Assembly: GCA_029378245.1 (NCBI GenBank)
Contig: JARKIF010000019.1
Location: forward strand, 744,001 to 808,000
DNA: 64,000 nucleotides
DNA from: Roridomyces roridus
Lineage: Eukaryota; Basidiomycota; Agaricomycetes; Agaricales; Mycenaceae
Direction: 5' to 3'
In this document: one piece after another, positions 33,495 through 44,388 of the stretch
Position numbering within the stretch: the stretch's first letter is position 1
Layout: every line of letters starts with the position of its first letter
Made by a program: the position numbers and the translations under genes
Notes under the pieces: model-generated
What the model was told of the DNA's origin: nothing
The model's database searches: none
Seen by the model: only the letters and a program-made list of their open reading frames with translations

Positions 33495-34006
33495 ATGAGC
33501 CTGAGGCCTGGGTCCCGCCGGCGGCGGCGGGTCTCGCCGCCCATGCGATCCGCCCTCGACGACAGCAGCGCCGAGGACGAACCTGTACCCGAGCCACAAC
33601 CGACAATACTTCAAATCTCCCATCTAACTGGTACGATTCAACTTCAGCTCCTCATAACGCGTTTATAACATTGCACGTTAGTTAATGGCGGCGTCGGAGG
33701 CTCTGGGGGACCTGGCAGAGCGCTTGGGGGAAGGGGAGGCCCTGGATACGCTCCGAGCTTCCGAGCCCGGACTCTCGTGATACAGAACTGTCCACCAGAG
33801 CACGAAGGGCTCCTAGAATGTAAGGTATGTATGTTGTCGTGCTTTAACCCAGTCTCATGCTCGCGACTGATCGAGAACCTCGTCCTTGCTAGAGCCGCCT
33901 CGAAACGGAAATACATGTCCTACACGTTGAAGTGCACAGCCTCCGCAGCGAAGTGCACGGCCTTCGTAGCGAAGTGCGCATCCTTCGCGTCGTTTTATTT
34001 GGCTAA
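33495..34006 (+). CDS. Small glycine-rich coiled-coil protein, copy 1, unknown function
   Basis: Three exons, 33495-33630, 33682-33824 and 33893-34006, encode 130 residues. The N-terminus is basic (MSLRPGSRRRRR) then acidic. The middle is glycine-rich (NGGVGGSGGPGRALGGRGGP), of the kind found near the N-terminus of some basidiomycete multidomain proteins. The last exon is a heptad-like helix (SRLETEIHVLHVEVHSLRSE). Without splicing the frame stops early. The introns are supported by the paralog at 62681-63217, which has identical intron positions and phases and differs in exon 1 by exactly 30 nt. It converges on OST3. Function is unknown. Confidence 0.65.
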
Positions 34007-34315
34007 GCCCATTATCTCCCGGCACCGTGAGGAGATGGGTTGGCGCACTGCAGGCTGAGGATACCTCAACTGTAGCCCATTTTCCTTCATTTGGTGGTCT
34101 AGAGGTATAAATCCCGGTTTGGGCCGGGTGGGCGCGGAAAGTCCCAGTGAAACGATTTCATTTTACAGCTTTTTGCTAGTCTTTGTAACTCTAGTACCCT
34201 ACGTAGTGCTCCGCGTAGCCATTGCATCCTATATTATGCCTGCCCGAGTATTCCTGCCCGGATAGATGAATTTGAAAAACGTTGTGACGGTGCGAGGCGT
34301 TGAAGTCCTTCGCTA

Positions 34316-35467
34316 CTAGAACAACATCTTAAACGGATAATCTACACCGGGCACGTCAATGAAATCCACTGAGAAACGACCAGATAGACATACGCATCTT
34401 GGACTTGAACAACGCGACGAGCATCGAATACACGAGCGCGATGACAAGGCTCCATAGGTACAGCTGCGCGCGCTGAAGAGCAGGCTGACGCGGGATGACC
34501 ATCGTGAGCATGATGAACGCGAGCCCCAGTACCGAATCTGCGGAATCAGTTACACTTCAATCTTCTCAAGGAATTGAAAAGACGCACAAAGAGCAGTGAT
34601 AATGTAGACCTCCCCACCATACTGCGTCTGTGGTCCACTCGCCACCCACTGCCCATCTCTCCCGACGGGCGGCGAATGTCGAATACGCGTGAACATGAAC
34701 CCCGAGGTCATCACGATGGACAAAAAGACGCTGCCTGCAGCCCAAGTCCACCGATTTCGAAGCGCTGAGAGGAGGAAGGGGAGTGCGACGAGTGAGGTGA
34801 TGGTTAAAAGGAATGCGGTCGTCATGAATGCGTAGTCCAACGGTGCGGAGTAGGGAATTGCGATTGGTGTGTAGCGGGAGAGGAAAGATACGAGAGGTTC
34901 GGGACCGAAGCCTCTGCTGAAAAGATTAGCGGTTGAGGGCAAGGATGCTAGAACTTACTCGGAAAAGTCGTATTTCACCGAATCGGATCTACCCGTCGAA
35001 TGTGGACCCTCGAGAGCGGGGAAAAACAGGACGACGGGCGCAGCGGCGATCCCGAGCTCCGAAAAGACGTGTTGTCCATCGTCAAAGTCCAAAGTACCGA
35101 AGAAATGGTTGTCCCGGGATGCCTTGGTCGTCTTCATCCACGAACTGGCTACTGCTTTCCAAGACGGATCGAATTGCCTGCAATCCAATTGGCGGCGAAA
35201 CACGAAAGGAGAGACAGAAACTGACTTGCACTGGGAACATCCGAATCGAGGGTTCAGAGCCGTGAAATGTATCGACGCAGACCAGTGGCGGTTGGGGTTC
35301 ATCAGGAGCTCGTAGGAAGACGTGTCGAGCTTGATGACGCCACCGCCAGTCGCTGCCAGCGCGCGGAGCTCATCGTGCGCGAATGATGCATCGCCTGGGG
35401 TGGCCTTTGCGAGGACGGCAAAGAGGAGGAAGGAGAGAAGTAGTGATACTTGTGGCGGGAAGAGCAT
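34316..35467 (-). CDS. OST3: Oligosaccharyltransferase subunit OST3/OST6
   Basis: This ER-membrane subunit of the N-glycosylation complex helps select sites by holding cysteines of the acceptor. A signal peptide is followed by a thioredoxin-like lumenal domain: IKLDTSSYELLMNP, SIHFTALNPRFGCSQC with the redox pair CSQC, an intron, FDPSWKAVASSW, FFGTLDFDDGQHVFSELG, and APVVLFFPALEGPH. Four membrane segments follow (ALDYAFMTTAFLL-like, LSALRNRWTWAAGSVFL, DSVLGLAFIMLTMVIP, LYLWSLVIALVYSML). The last exon, after a 45-50 nt intron, reads HYPFKMLF and TAG at 34316. OST3 and OST6 cannot be told apart here. A decayed second copy runs off the window at 63513-64000. Confidence 0.85.
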
Positions 35468-36252
35468 ACGTGTAACCGGAAGAATTTCATGAGAATTGAT
35501 GGTGTGATTGGCGATGGAAATAAACAGAAGGCCGGGAACTGATCCGAGTCTTGCATGTTCTCACGGTTCATTTCATCGATGGCAAAGGTCTTGCAGTGGG
35601 AGCTGAGACGGACACTCTCCTTGCTCTCGACTTTGATCTATGCGGAGCGTCGAGGGTCTGTAAGAAAGACCAATTTTGATCTCCCCTCGCCGCTCAGACT
35701 TGCAAGAAATCAATCACACTCTATGATTATGTCTCTTTCTTTCAGAATTCTGTGCTACTTGTCTGGAGCAATATCTCCCGTTTGGTCCGTGCTAAGATCT
35801 GCACGCACCACATCCGAGTAAATGTCTCAACCATCCGGAACGAGTCCATGATGGAAGTTTAGGCCCTGGCTGCCTCGTCTGAAGCCTTCAGCTTAACCGG
35901 CCTTTCATCTGTGGGTAAACTCCTCCACCGAAAGGGCTTTCCAGCTCAGTATTATCTTGGTATTATCTGTTTACCAACGTCGTTGATGGGTGCAATACAT
36001 TCGACTCAATGCGCCCATCTATCTGTCTGTACAGCCTGTCTCCCGATATGCAACTGCTGATGCCGTTGCATGCAACTAATGCATTTAAAGTTGCTACCTC
36101 GCAAGCGTCCGTTTTTCCGTTTACCCTAGTACATGCTGGCAGGCGCCGCCGCCGATTTGGACCGTCCCTCTTGAAGCTATCTACGTCCAGAATCTGGCCG
36201 CAAAGGCCAGAACATCTGAGTCTTGCCAAACTCTTTTTGTTCTAGTTCTTGA
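35468..36252. other. Intergenic, nothing recognised
   Basis: Upstream region of OST3 and of DUF4419. There are only short frames in both strands. Confidence 0.4.
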
Positions 36253-36379
36253 CACGGCGGGCAAAAGCCAGCGAACCCGCACAAAGGCTTCCCTCGAAGA
36301 AACCACTTTTTCCTTTGTCCGGACAAAGGAACTTCCAGGGAACCCTTTATTTGGGTTCGCTGGCTTTTGCCCGCCGTGT
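36253..36379. mobile_element. Short MITE with CAC termini and TGA duplication
   Basis: 127 bp whose ends are perfect inverted repeats of about 25 bp beginning CACGGCGGGCAAAAGCCAGC, flanked by TGA on both sides (36250-36252, 36380-36382). CAC...GTG ends with a 3-bp duplication fit the CACTA/EnSpm group. It lies about 200 bp upstream of the DUF4419 start, next to its TATA box. Confidence 0.8.
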
Positions 36380-36529
36380 GACTTCCATCCGCATATGGAC
36401 TGTCGTCACCGCTTCCGACTACTTGGAGTACTTGTATCTTTCCCTGGCGGGACAATGTCTGTCACTTTGATCGAGTGTCCCGCCGATTTCTGCGGGCTGT
36501 GCTACAGCAAAGCACAATTGACGGATGCA

Positions 36530-36535
36530 TATATA
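36530..36535 (+). promoter_or_regulatory. TATA box of the DUF4419 gene
   Basis: TATATA lies 51-46 nt upstream of the ATG at 36581. Confidence 0.5.
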
Positions 36536-37662
36536 CTCGGACCCGTACCATCCTCCCACATACAGCTCTTGATTCAGTCCATGCCCGTGTCTTTCAGCGT
36601 CGCACCCCACAACGCCAACCCGATTGAACTCACGCAGTCCTTCTCTGCGGAGGAGATCTTGTCCGTATCATGCAAGGACCAGCATCGCTATGTGGAAGAA
36701 TTCCTCCAATATGCTTTCTCGGGGCAAGAATGCGGCTCGTACGTCCGTCTCTTATCCTCAATCTGCCCATGCTCACTCCATGGCTCCAGTGGTCGCAATC
36801 TTGAGGCCAAAATCCCAAACGTCCTCCCCGACCGCCAGGGAAATGGGTTCGTCAACACAGTGGCCAACTTTGTTGCACATGAAGGCAAGCGCGAGCTAGT
36901 CGTCGTCGTTGAGGGCAATTGCTACAATGTGGATTTCGGCGACATGTCTCGCCAGATGGTGGGGTTGATCGAGAAGAACGTCGTGGACCCTACCTTGCGC
37001 GAATGGGTACTCCCTGATTTCACCACCACCACCGCCAACGACACCACCGTCGCTGCGGTGCTCATGATGGCCACTCTGAAACAATATTTCGCGTGGGCCT
37101 TCTCGACGACGAGCTGCGGTATTCCCCGTGTCACGCTCGAGGGGGAGAAAGCTGACTGGGTCAATATCCTCCAGCGGCTCGAAAAGCTCAAAGAGTACGG
37201 CATCGAGACGACTGCTTGGTACCATCTCCTACGCCCCATCATCTCCCGCTTTGTCGCAGCATTCGACGACCCCACGAACCAAGAAAATGCCAATTTCTGG
37301 CAGCAGGTCGCATACCTCGATACACCGAGCAGCGGTGCACCGTACTACAGCGGTTGGATCAACGCTTTTAACGTCTTTGACAAAGAAGGTGTATGGATTG
37401 GAACTCCGTTGAATATGGCGAGTCTACACTCCTTCCTTCTCTGTCCCCCCGGGAGTATGGCAGGTATACTGTAGCAAAACTGGACATGATTTTGCCAAAA
37501 AGAGTACCACTCTTATGGAGGGATAGGTGTAGCAAAATTATTTAAGACACTACTAAAAGAATTCACACAGAAAAAAGCACCACCTGGCCAACTGATGAGA
37601 AAAGGGAACAGCTTAGAAAAGAACCACGCACAACTTATGGCTGTCTGTAGAATTGTCTTGAT

Positions 37663-37899
37663 GTGACACCGGCACCAATTGATGTGGAATCAACGGTCAA
37701 GCATTGCATCATCTGGTTGATGGCCATGATGTGGGCTGTTAACAGTGCTCTAGTGCACTCTGTTGAAGCTGGGGTTTACTCTCAACAGGCCACTCAGCAA
37801 TGGCATAGAACATACACTACTTCATTCCAACAGGATTTGAATGCTAGGGCTAAGGGTCGCAGTGGAGACATGAAGAAATTGAACCAAAATGGGTACTGA
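37663..37899 (+). CDS. Unassigned ORF near the left end of the island
   Basis: The 78-codon frame contains VKHCIIWLMAMMWAVNSAL and QQATQQWHRTYTTSFQQDL and looks protein-like. It lies between the left terminus and the internal right terminus, so it may be a remnant of the transposase of that element. I do not recognise the family. Confidence 0.3.
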   Translation: MTPAPIDVESTVKHCIIWLMAMMWAVNSALVHSVEAGVYSQQATQQWHRTYTTSFQQDLNARAKGRSGDMKKLNQNGY

Positions 37900-38068
37900 T
37901 GGCCATGATTGTCAGTCCAGCCAGGATGTTGCCGCACTCCGAGAATCATGAATCATTGATGCACCGGCAAGTCTGCCAGGACCTGTCATGATCTCCAAAT
38001 TCTAGCAACTCCCAAGGTTGTGCTTTTTTGATGGTCAAGGTTGTGTCATTTCTCGGATTAACCCAATA

Positions 38069-38093
38069 ATTTTGCTACCTGTATCCTGCCATA
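38069..38093 (-). repeat. Internal copy of the island's terminal repeat
   Basis: Read on the minus strand it begins TATGGCAGGATACAGGTAGC, an imperfect match to the outer 25-bp termini. Outside it lies CACTCT, not CGGGAG. Subterminal words GGTTGTGCTTTTTTG and GGTTGTGTCATTT precede it (38014-38050), and their complements (AAAAAGCACAAC) follow at 38118-38165. Confidence 0.65.
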
Positions 38094-38459
38094 CACTCTA
38101 CACCAATAAATTGACACAGGTGAGTCAAAAAGCACAACTTCAGATGGCATTAAGAAAAAAGCACAACCTCTGCAACATGAACTTGGTTCCCACCAGAACG
38201 CATTCGACATTGGCCTTGGATCGACCGCTCAACATCCAGTGACTCATTTGTTCTTCTGGTGCAAGGAACCCTTCACCCCGCTTGCTCGCAGCTCCCACTG
38301 TTAGGTTCAAACTCAGTAACAGCCATACACTCTTGTCCAACTCTTGTCTTATGTACTTACATGAGTACATCAAGTCCGACACCAAGTTATGCATCTGGTC
38401 CTACCTTGGTGCTATGCCTATGACCTCTTAAAGTCTTGATTCGAGGCTCCTGGCACCAT

Positions 38460-38681
38460 ACAGCTATGTAGCCAAGTTCGTCGGGCACAAAATGAACGCC
38501 CAAAATCAACCCAAGATCAGACTCGGATTGCCATGCAAAGCACTGGCCCTCAAAAGCAGGTATACTACGAGGGATGCTGCGCCGCAGTACTGCGGTGCAG
38601 CGTCTCAGCCAGTCAGGCTAAGCCGGCTGTCCGAGGTCTATCCGAGATACGAAAAAGAAAATGTCGAGCCATCTTTCAACA
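38460..38681 (-). mobile_element. 3' LTR of the Copia relic
   Basis: On the minus strand the polypurine tract CCAGGGGGAG (38691-38682) is followed by TGTTGAAAGATGG at 38681, the start of an LTR. Its outer end is not certain. A segment of it (about 38512-38575, GACTCGGATTGCCATGCA through CCCTCAAAAGCAGGTA) recurs at 62405-62463. Confidence 0.6.
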
Positions 38682-38768
38682 CTCCCCCTGGCGAGAACTA
38701 AACTAATAAGTACGCAGATGCATCAAGAAGAGACCGTTGAGATGAAACAAATACAGCTCCCCCTGGAG

Positions 38769-41125
38769 TCAAACACCACCAGAAACCTCCCTCTCCGTAA
38801 GACCGAGTGCACGGACAATGGCAAGATGTGCATCGCGCGGTAAAATCTTGGTGAAAATGTCGGCCAGATTTTCAGCGGATGGGACATGTTGAAGTTCAAC
38901 ATCACCGGCGGCCACGCGTTCGCGGATGTAATGCTCGCGAATGTCAATATGTTTGACGCGCGCATGTCCCTTGGCGTCCCGTGCCAGTGATGCTGCACCC
39001 AAATTGTCGCCGTATAGAATGGCTGGGCGCGGCTGTGGCATATGTAGCTCTTCCAGAAAGCTGTACATCCACATGGCTTGTTTGGCGCTACGTGTCTGAG
39101 CGAAGTACTCAGCCTCGACGGTTGATAGCGCGACTGTTGCCTGTTTCTTGGAAGACCACGACACTGGGCCGCCAGACATCATGAAAACCTCGCCAGATGT
39201 TGAACGGCGCGTGTCCAGATCTCCAGCATAGTCGGCGTCGTACCATCCAAGGGGCTGAATCCCATGCCCAGCACCTCGACTATATATTATCTTGTAGTCG
39301 AGCGTGCCTTTGATATACGCAAGAAGATGCTGGATGGCTTTCCAGTGAGCAGGGCCGGGGTTTTGCAGAAAGGCAGAAAGGCGGTTCGCGGCAAACGCGA
39401 TGTCAGGACGAGTCGTGTTGGCTGCATGTTGGATTGAACCCACCGCCTCGCGATACGGTTTGTCCGCCATGAACTCGTGGTCAGCTGGGGTGCTTGAACA
39501 CTGTTCCCTTGTGAGCTCAAGGCCAAGTGGGAGAGGCGTCGATTTGGCGTTGCACTCCGCCATCCCATACCGCTCGAGCACACGCTCAAGGTAACCGCGC
39601 GACGACACCGAAATGATTCCTGCCCCCGCATCATATTGAATCGTCATACCGAGGGAGGTAGAGGTGCGCGGGACGTCGGTTACGTCGTAGACTGACTTGA
39701 TACCGGCCTGTGCCTCATCTGCAGCAGCCTGAGTCGAAGAGATGCCATCCAAGTCGTCCGTGTATACGCCAACGATTGAAATACCAGCGTCAGAGGACCT
39801 AATTCGGATAGAAGGATCAGCTCGCGAATGAACCCAGTCAAGTGCAGACAAGGATGACTCGAGGTGCTCGGCCCAGTTACGCCCTGACTGCATCATGCCG
39901 TAGAGGGAGAGTTTCATCAAGCAGACCTTGCCCTCTTTGCCAGGAACAACGAAGCCGGGCGGCTGACGCATGTGCACAACCTCCTTCATCTTGCTGTTGA
40001 GATATGCACTGACGACATCCATTGCCCACATAACCCAACCCGGCTCATTCACGCAAATGGCCCACAACATGCGCAAGGACTCGTACCGCACCACTCCCGC
40101 ATACGTCTCGAAGAAATCGACGCCGGGGAGCTGCATGAATCCTTTTGCAACAAGACGGGCCTTCCATTTGATGACCTCGCCTTCGTTGTCGTATTTGACG
40201 GCGTAGACCCACTTGCAGTCGATGATATTCGCTCCCGGCGGAGGTTCAACAAGTTCCCAGACCTCCCGACCAATTAAGGATCCATACTCCTTCTCCATTG
40301 GCCCCAACCAGATCTCGGGATGTTTCATAGCCTCCGCAAAATTTCTGGGGACCGTTGGAGCCGAAATCGTGAAGGCAGCATAGCCACGGGGGTTTGGTTT
40401 CTCGGTGTTCGTCGCCCAATTCTTCCCAGCACGCTTTGCCGCAGCTTCATCCGCAAGTGATTGCTTTGAAGCTTGGATAGCTTGGGTCGGCAACGGGGTT
40501 GCGAGTGGAGCGACGGACGACAGGTGCAGTGGGGACTGGGGCAGGGATATGTGCGGGAGCCACAGGAATGACAGGAGCGGGTAAGGCAGGAGTAGGATTA
40601 GTAGCCGTATTCGATGCATCAGAAATGGGAGCGTGCTGTTCTGCCTCTTCCTCCGAGTCCTCTCCTCCAGCTACCTCCAAATCTCCCCCTGCTGGAGGAA
40701 GGGTACGATGTCCGATTCCCTCCTCGAAGATCACGTCGCGGGCGTTGATGAGTTTGCGTTGGGCGGGAATCCAAAGACGATAGCCAGCAGTTCCGTTATA
40801 GCCAACAAGCACTGCTTTGACAGATCGTGGGTTCAGCTTGCCTCCGGCCGCCTCGATGGGAATAATCTTGGCATAGGCCGTTGATCCGTAGGCACGTAAG
40901 TGCGACACGTCTGGCTTTCTCCCATGATACATCTCATAGGGCGTCTTTCCTCCTGCACGCCGCCGAGGATGGAACCACTGCAAGTACCTCTCCGCATCGA
41001 ACGCCGTCGGCCACATGCTTTTCGGAAGTACTGCATCCAGGAGAAGACAACGGCCGAACTCGACTGTAGTCCGAATGCCGCGTTCCGCGAGGCCGTTCTG
41101 TGCGGACGAGTGCGGTGGGCTCGGT
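38769..41125 (-). pseudogene. Ty1/Copia retrotransposon pol, 5'-truncated and frameshifted
   Basis: Order on the minus strand: integrase C-terminal part (SSAQNGLAERGIRTT, TPYEMYHGRKPDVSHLRAYG, VGYNGTAGYRLW), linker, reverse transcriptase (CKWVYAVKYDNEGEV, KARLVAKGFMQLPGVDF, AMDVVSAYLNSKM, QPPGF, YTDDL), and RNase H (WYDADYAGDLDTRRSTSG, ALSTVEAEY, HIDIREHYIRE, NLADIFTK). The active-site box is YTDD rather than the usual YVDD. The integrase and RT parts are in different frames, with a shift at about 40480. The gag, protease and integrase core are missing: the homology stops at about 41125, so there is no 5' LTR. Confidence 0.88.
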
Positions 41126-41358
41126 AATGGTGTTTGTTGGTGCCCAAAAGAATTACAAAAAAAATGTCCAAAAAAGGAAAGGGGAAAGAAAGAAAAGGGA
41201 AAGACTAGCAAAAGACCATATATTACCATTGATAATGAGGCATCGGTGTGGCAGATGGAAGCCACGGGCTCATCGGCATTATCGGGTACTCATCTGATGT
41301 TTGTTTTCAATGGGCGCTGTAAACAAACCCATCTGATAAGAGCTTCCCTCTTACCACC

Positions 41359-43759
41359 ATGTCCCCGCAGCCCCCTGACTCTCCAACTGACTACTTTCAG
41401 GAGGAATATCCCCTTCCAGATCACTTCTACACAACCCTTCCCACCTTCAATGACCCACTTCCCAGCCCAATGCCTACTCAATCTACTGGAAGCATTGATG
41501 GTAAGCACCATGAACTGCAATGAAAATTTGGTGATGCAGCATGGAAAATAGGTCAAACGAGTGCCGTGCATGCTCCAGAGCTTTTGGCATTGCCAAGCAC
41601 TGATATGCCCGGCTTTGGTACATTATCACTTTGTCTCCCCGAAATTGTGCTTATTGATTCCTAGTCCAATATTTGCCCTCAAATAGCAACACTCCTGGTA
41701 TGATTGTGTTCAATTTGCCTGCATGGGATGTAATTTCTGTCTAGGCCCGGAATCCAATGCCTCTGTGTCCGATTATCTGGCCGTGTCATTTGTTGATAGT
41801 CACAGTGGTGACTTGTTTTGTTTCTCTTCATGGAATGCCACTGAGGAGATTTGTTGGTAGCAGTTGCTCCACGCAGAGGCCATCCTCCGAACCTCAAGAA
41901 GTCCCAACCTGATCAACCAGGTCAGCCAAAGAAGATTGGTCGGCCACCAAGCTCGTCAACTCACAGGCCCTATGCTGGTGCTCGGGCAAGTACTGGGTAT
42001 CTTACAAGCCATTCTCAACTGACTCATCTGTCTCATTTGCAGGGACTTGTTGAAACTCCCTTAAGCATTCCCCGGATAGCAGTTTCTGCTTTATCAAGGT
42101 CCTCAGATGTTCCCGATCAACCAGGGCGGCAGAGATCCCTCGCAGAATATGGACTTGTAGCAAGCCAAGTTCCTACAGATCATTCTCTTCCTCTAGCGGC
42201 AGATCAGCGTACTGTGTCTACCACATCCACTACAGGTCCAAATACTCTGCGTGTAGCTTCTCTTGGCTCTTCACCGGATCTCGCTCTTCCCAGGATTGAG
42301 CATGTTGTTCCAGATATGGACCCAGAACAGATTATTGATCTAGCGGACACTGATTTGAATGATCCATCTACATTCATGGGTGCAGGTCAAGGAGATGATG
42401 ACAGTGAGGATGAAGATGACTCGGAGACCCAGGCCAAAAAGCGAAAACCATTGCCAACATTTCTCAAGGATGCTTGTGATAAATTCTTGCGCAAGGCAGA
42501 TAGGCATTATAAAGACCACAAGTCATTCTGGGTTCCACGGAGGTCCAATATACTCATTCTTGGGGGTGATCTTCGGGACAGATCACATGCAAACATGAAG
42601 ACCAAACCATCTGCTGAAGCAATGTACAACCCACGTCTATTCTACTGGGATCCCTCGTTCTTTGTTGATATCAACTGCCCATCATGTGGGCATCATCTCA
42701 CAAATCATGGTCCAACCCGGCCGCGTCGGGTTGCCGACATGAGTGAATGCTTTTACATGATTGGTCGCAGGTATCACTGTACCAAGTGCAAATCAAAGAC
42801 GGGAAAACAAACAGTGACTTTCAATAGCTGGGATCCGAGGATCATGAAAGGCCTCCCTGCACAACTACGTGATGAATTTCCTGCTGTACTGAGTCACCGA
42901 GGGGCAATGGCAAAGCCAGTTTTTGAAATGATGCGAACAGTTTTCCACTATGGGCTTGGTTCCAAGCAGTTTTCAAATAGTCTTCAAGTTCTCCACAGAC
43001 TGCATTTTGACAAACTGCATGCACAATATCTAGATGGAGTCATGGCTTGGGCATCTGCTCACCCTGAGTTGACCCAGGCTGCAGACAATCCATTGTTGTT
43101 CACCGAATTCAGTGCATTTGATGATCCTAAAGGATACAGCGGATTTGTGCCCAGTAGTGGTTGGCTCCGCATCATGTATGATATGTACATTGAGGAGCAC
43201 GGTGCTGACATGGACCAGCAAGCTGCAATGAAAAGCCTCCGGCTTGGTGCTATCGATCATACATACAAGACAACCAAGCAGATCATGAAAATCAATGGAG
43301 AATCTGTATTTGCAGCAACCCTTACCCTGACCAATGAATTCGGGGAGGCTCGGGTACTTGCCTTCGTGGCTACAAGTTCCCACTCAGACTTTCAATCAGC
43401 TTTGGAGGAAGGTGTTTCCCGTCTCTTACCAAGGATGTTACTCCCACTGAAAAATATGCTGGACTACCGACCTTTGATCTTCCTGCCGATGTTGTTGGGA
43501 TACAGCTCGAATTCAGGATGAGCTGGCAAAGATCACAAGTGACCTGAATGACAATGATCCCAATGACAAGCTGGTTGTTGGATTTGATGCTGAATGGGAT
43601 GTTAACATCAATTCAAGGACTACAAATGCCACTGCCATCATACAAATTGCATACAAAAATTGGGTGGCAATTTTCCAGATAGCACATTTCCAGGGGAAGC
43701 TGCCTGCAGCCTTGATCAGTTTTTTGAAAACAGATCAAATTGTTAAGGCTGTTTTGTAA
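41359..43759 (+). pseudogene. DUF6729-type protein with 3'-5' exonuclease domain, decayed 3' end
   Basis: An intron-containing gene: MSPQPPDSPTDYFQEEYPLP (41359-41500), three small exons, and a long exon from 41865. It carries an AT-hook-like QPKKIGRPP, an acidic stretch (DDDSEDEDDSE), then VPRRSNILILGG, a zinc-ribbon-like pair CPSCGHH and CTKC, and LRLGAIDHTYKTTKQI, which I associate with DUF6729. After about 43430 the frame shifts twice, then LVVGFDAEWDVNINS appears, with the DxE motif of DEDD 3'-5' exonucleases, ending prematurely at 43759. The family is common in Agaricomycetes and its role is unknown. The position in a transposon island and high sequence coherence over 550 codons suggest mobile-element cargo. 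Confidence 0.6.
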
Positions 43760-44388
43760 GGGAAAGAAACTGATAGGTATATTCATCCAGGTAAGCTCGT
43801 ACTTATACTGGTGGCTTATCTATGATATGAAATAGTGAGTAAATGAAACAGGGGAATAATGGAAATAGAGATAGGTAGAACTATTCAGGATGGATGGAGT
43901 AATTAATCAGGATGGATGGAAGAAATGTTCAGGATGTTCAAGAGGGAGTTTCAAGCCAAGGAAATGAGTAACACTGCATGTAGCTGCAAAAAGGAAAGTG
44001 CACAGCCGGCTTAATCAAAAGTCTGAATTTACTGAAACCTCACCCAAAATTTGGCCCACTGAAATTCTAAAAGAACAAGAACTTAACAAGGGAAGTTCTC
44101 GTAACAAGTGGAGTTCTCATAATTTGACAAGTGTGGTGTCTCCGGAAGGCTCGTCGTACTGGTATGCATCTTCAGCTTGGTGTTGGTCTTTCTATTCCTC
44201 ACATTCAATTCCGAGGTTTGCACTACCTGCTTGTCAAATCTAATCCTGGAACCTTTGTGGAACCCCGGGATGAAGCGTGGCAGTAAGTAGACGCGGATCA
44301 AATGGTCGATCGCATCAGACACGTGACTGAACACCGCGACGAGTTGGTCCAATCACAGTCAAATAAGTACCGTCCAACTTGTTGAACG
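43760..44388. other. No gene recognised
   Basis: Sequence between the exonuclease relic and the next MITE, with GGATGGA-containing direct repeats at about 43888-43935. Nothing else seen. Confidence 0.35.
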
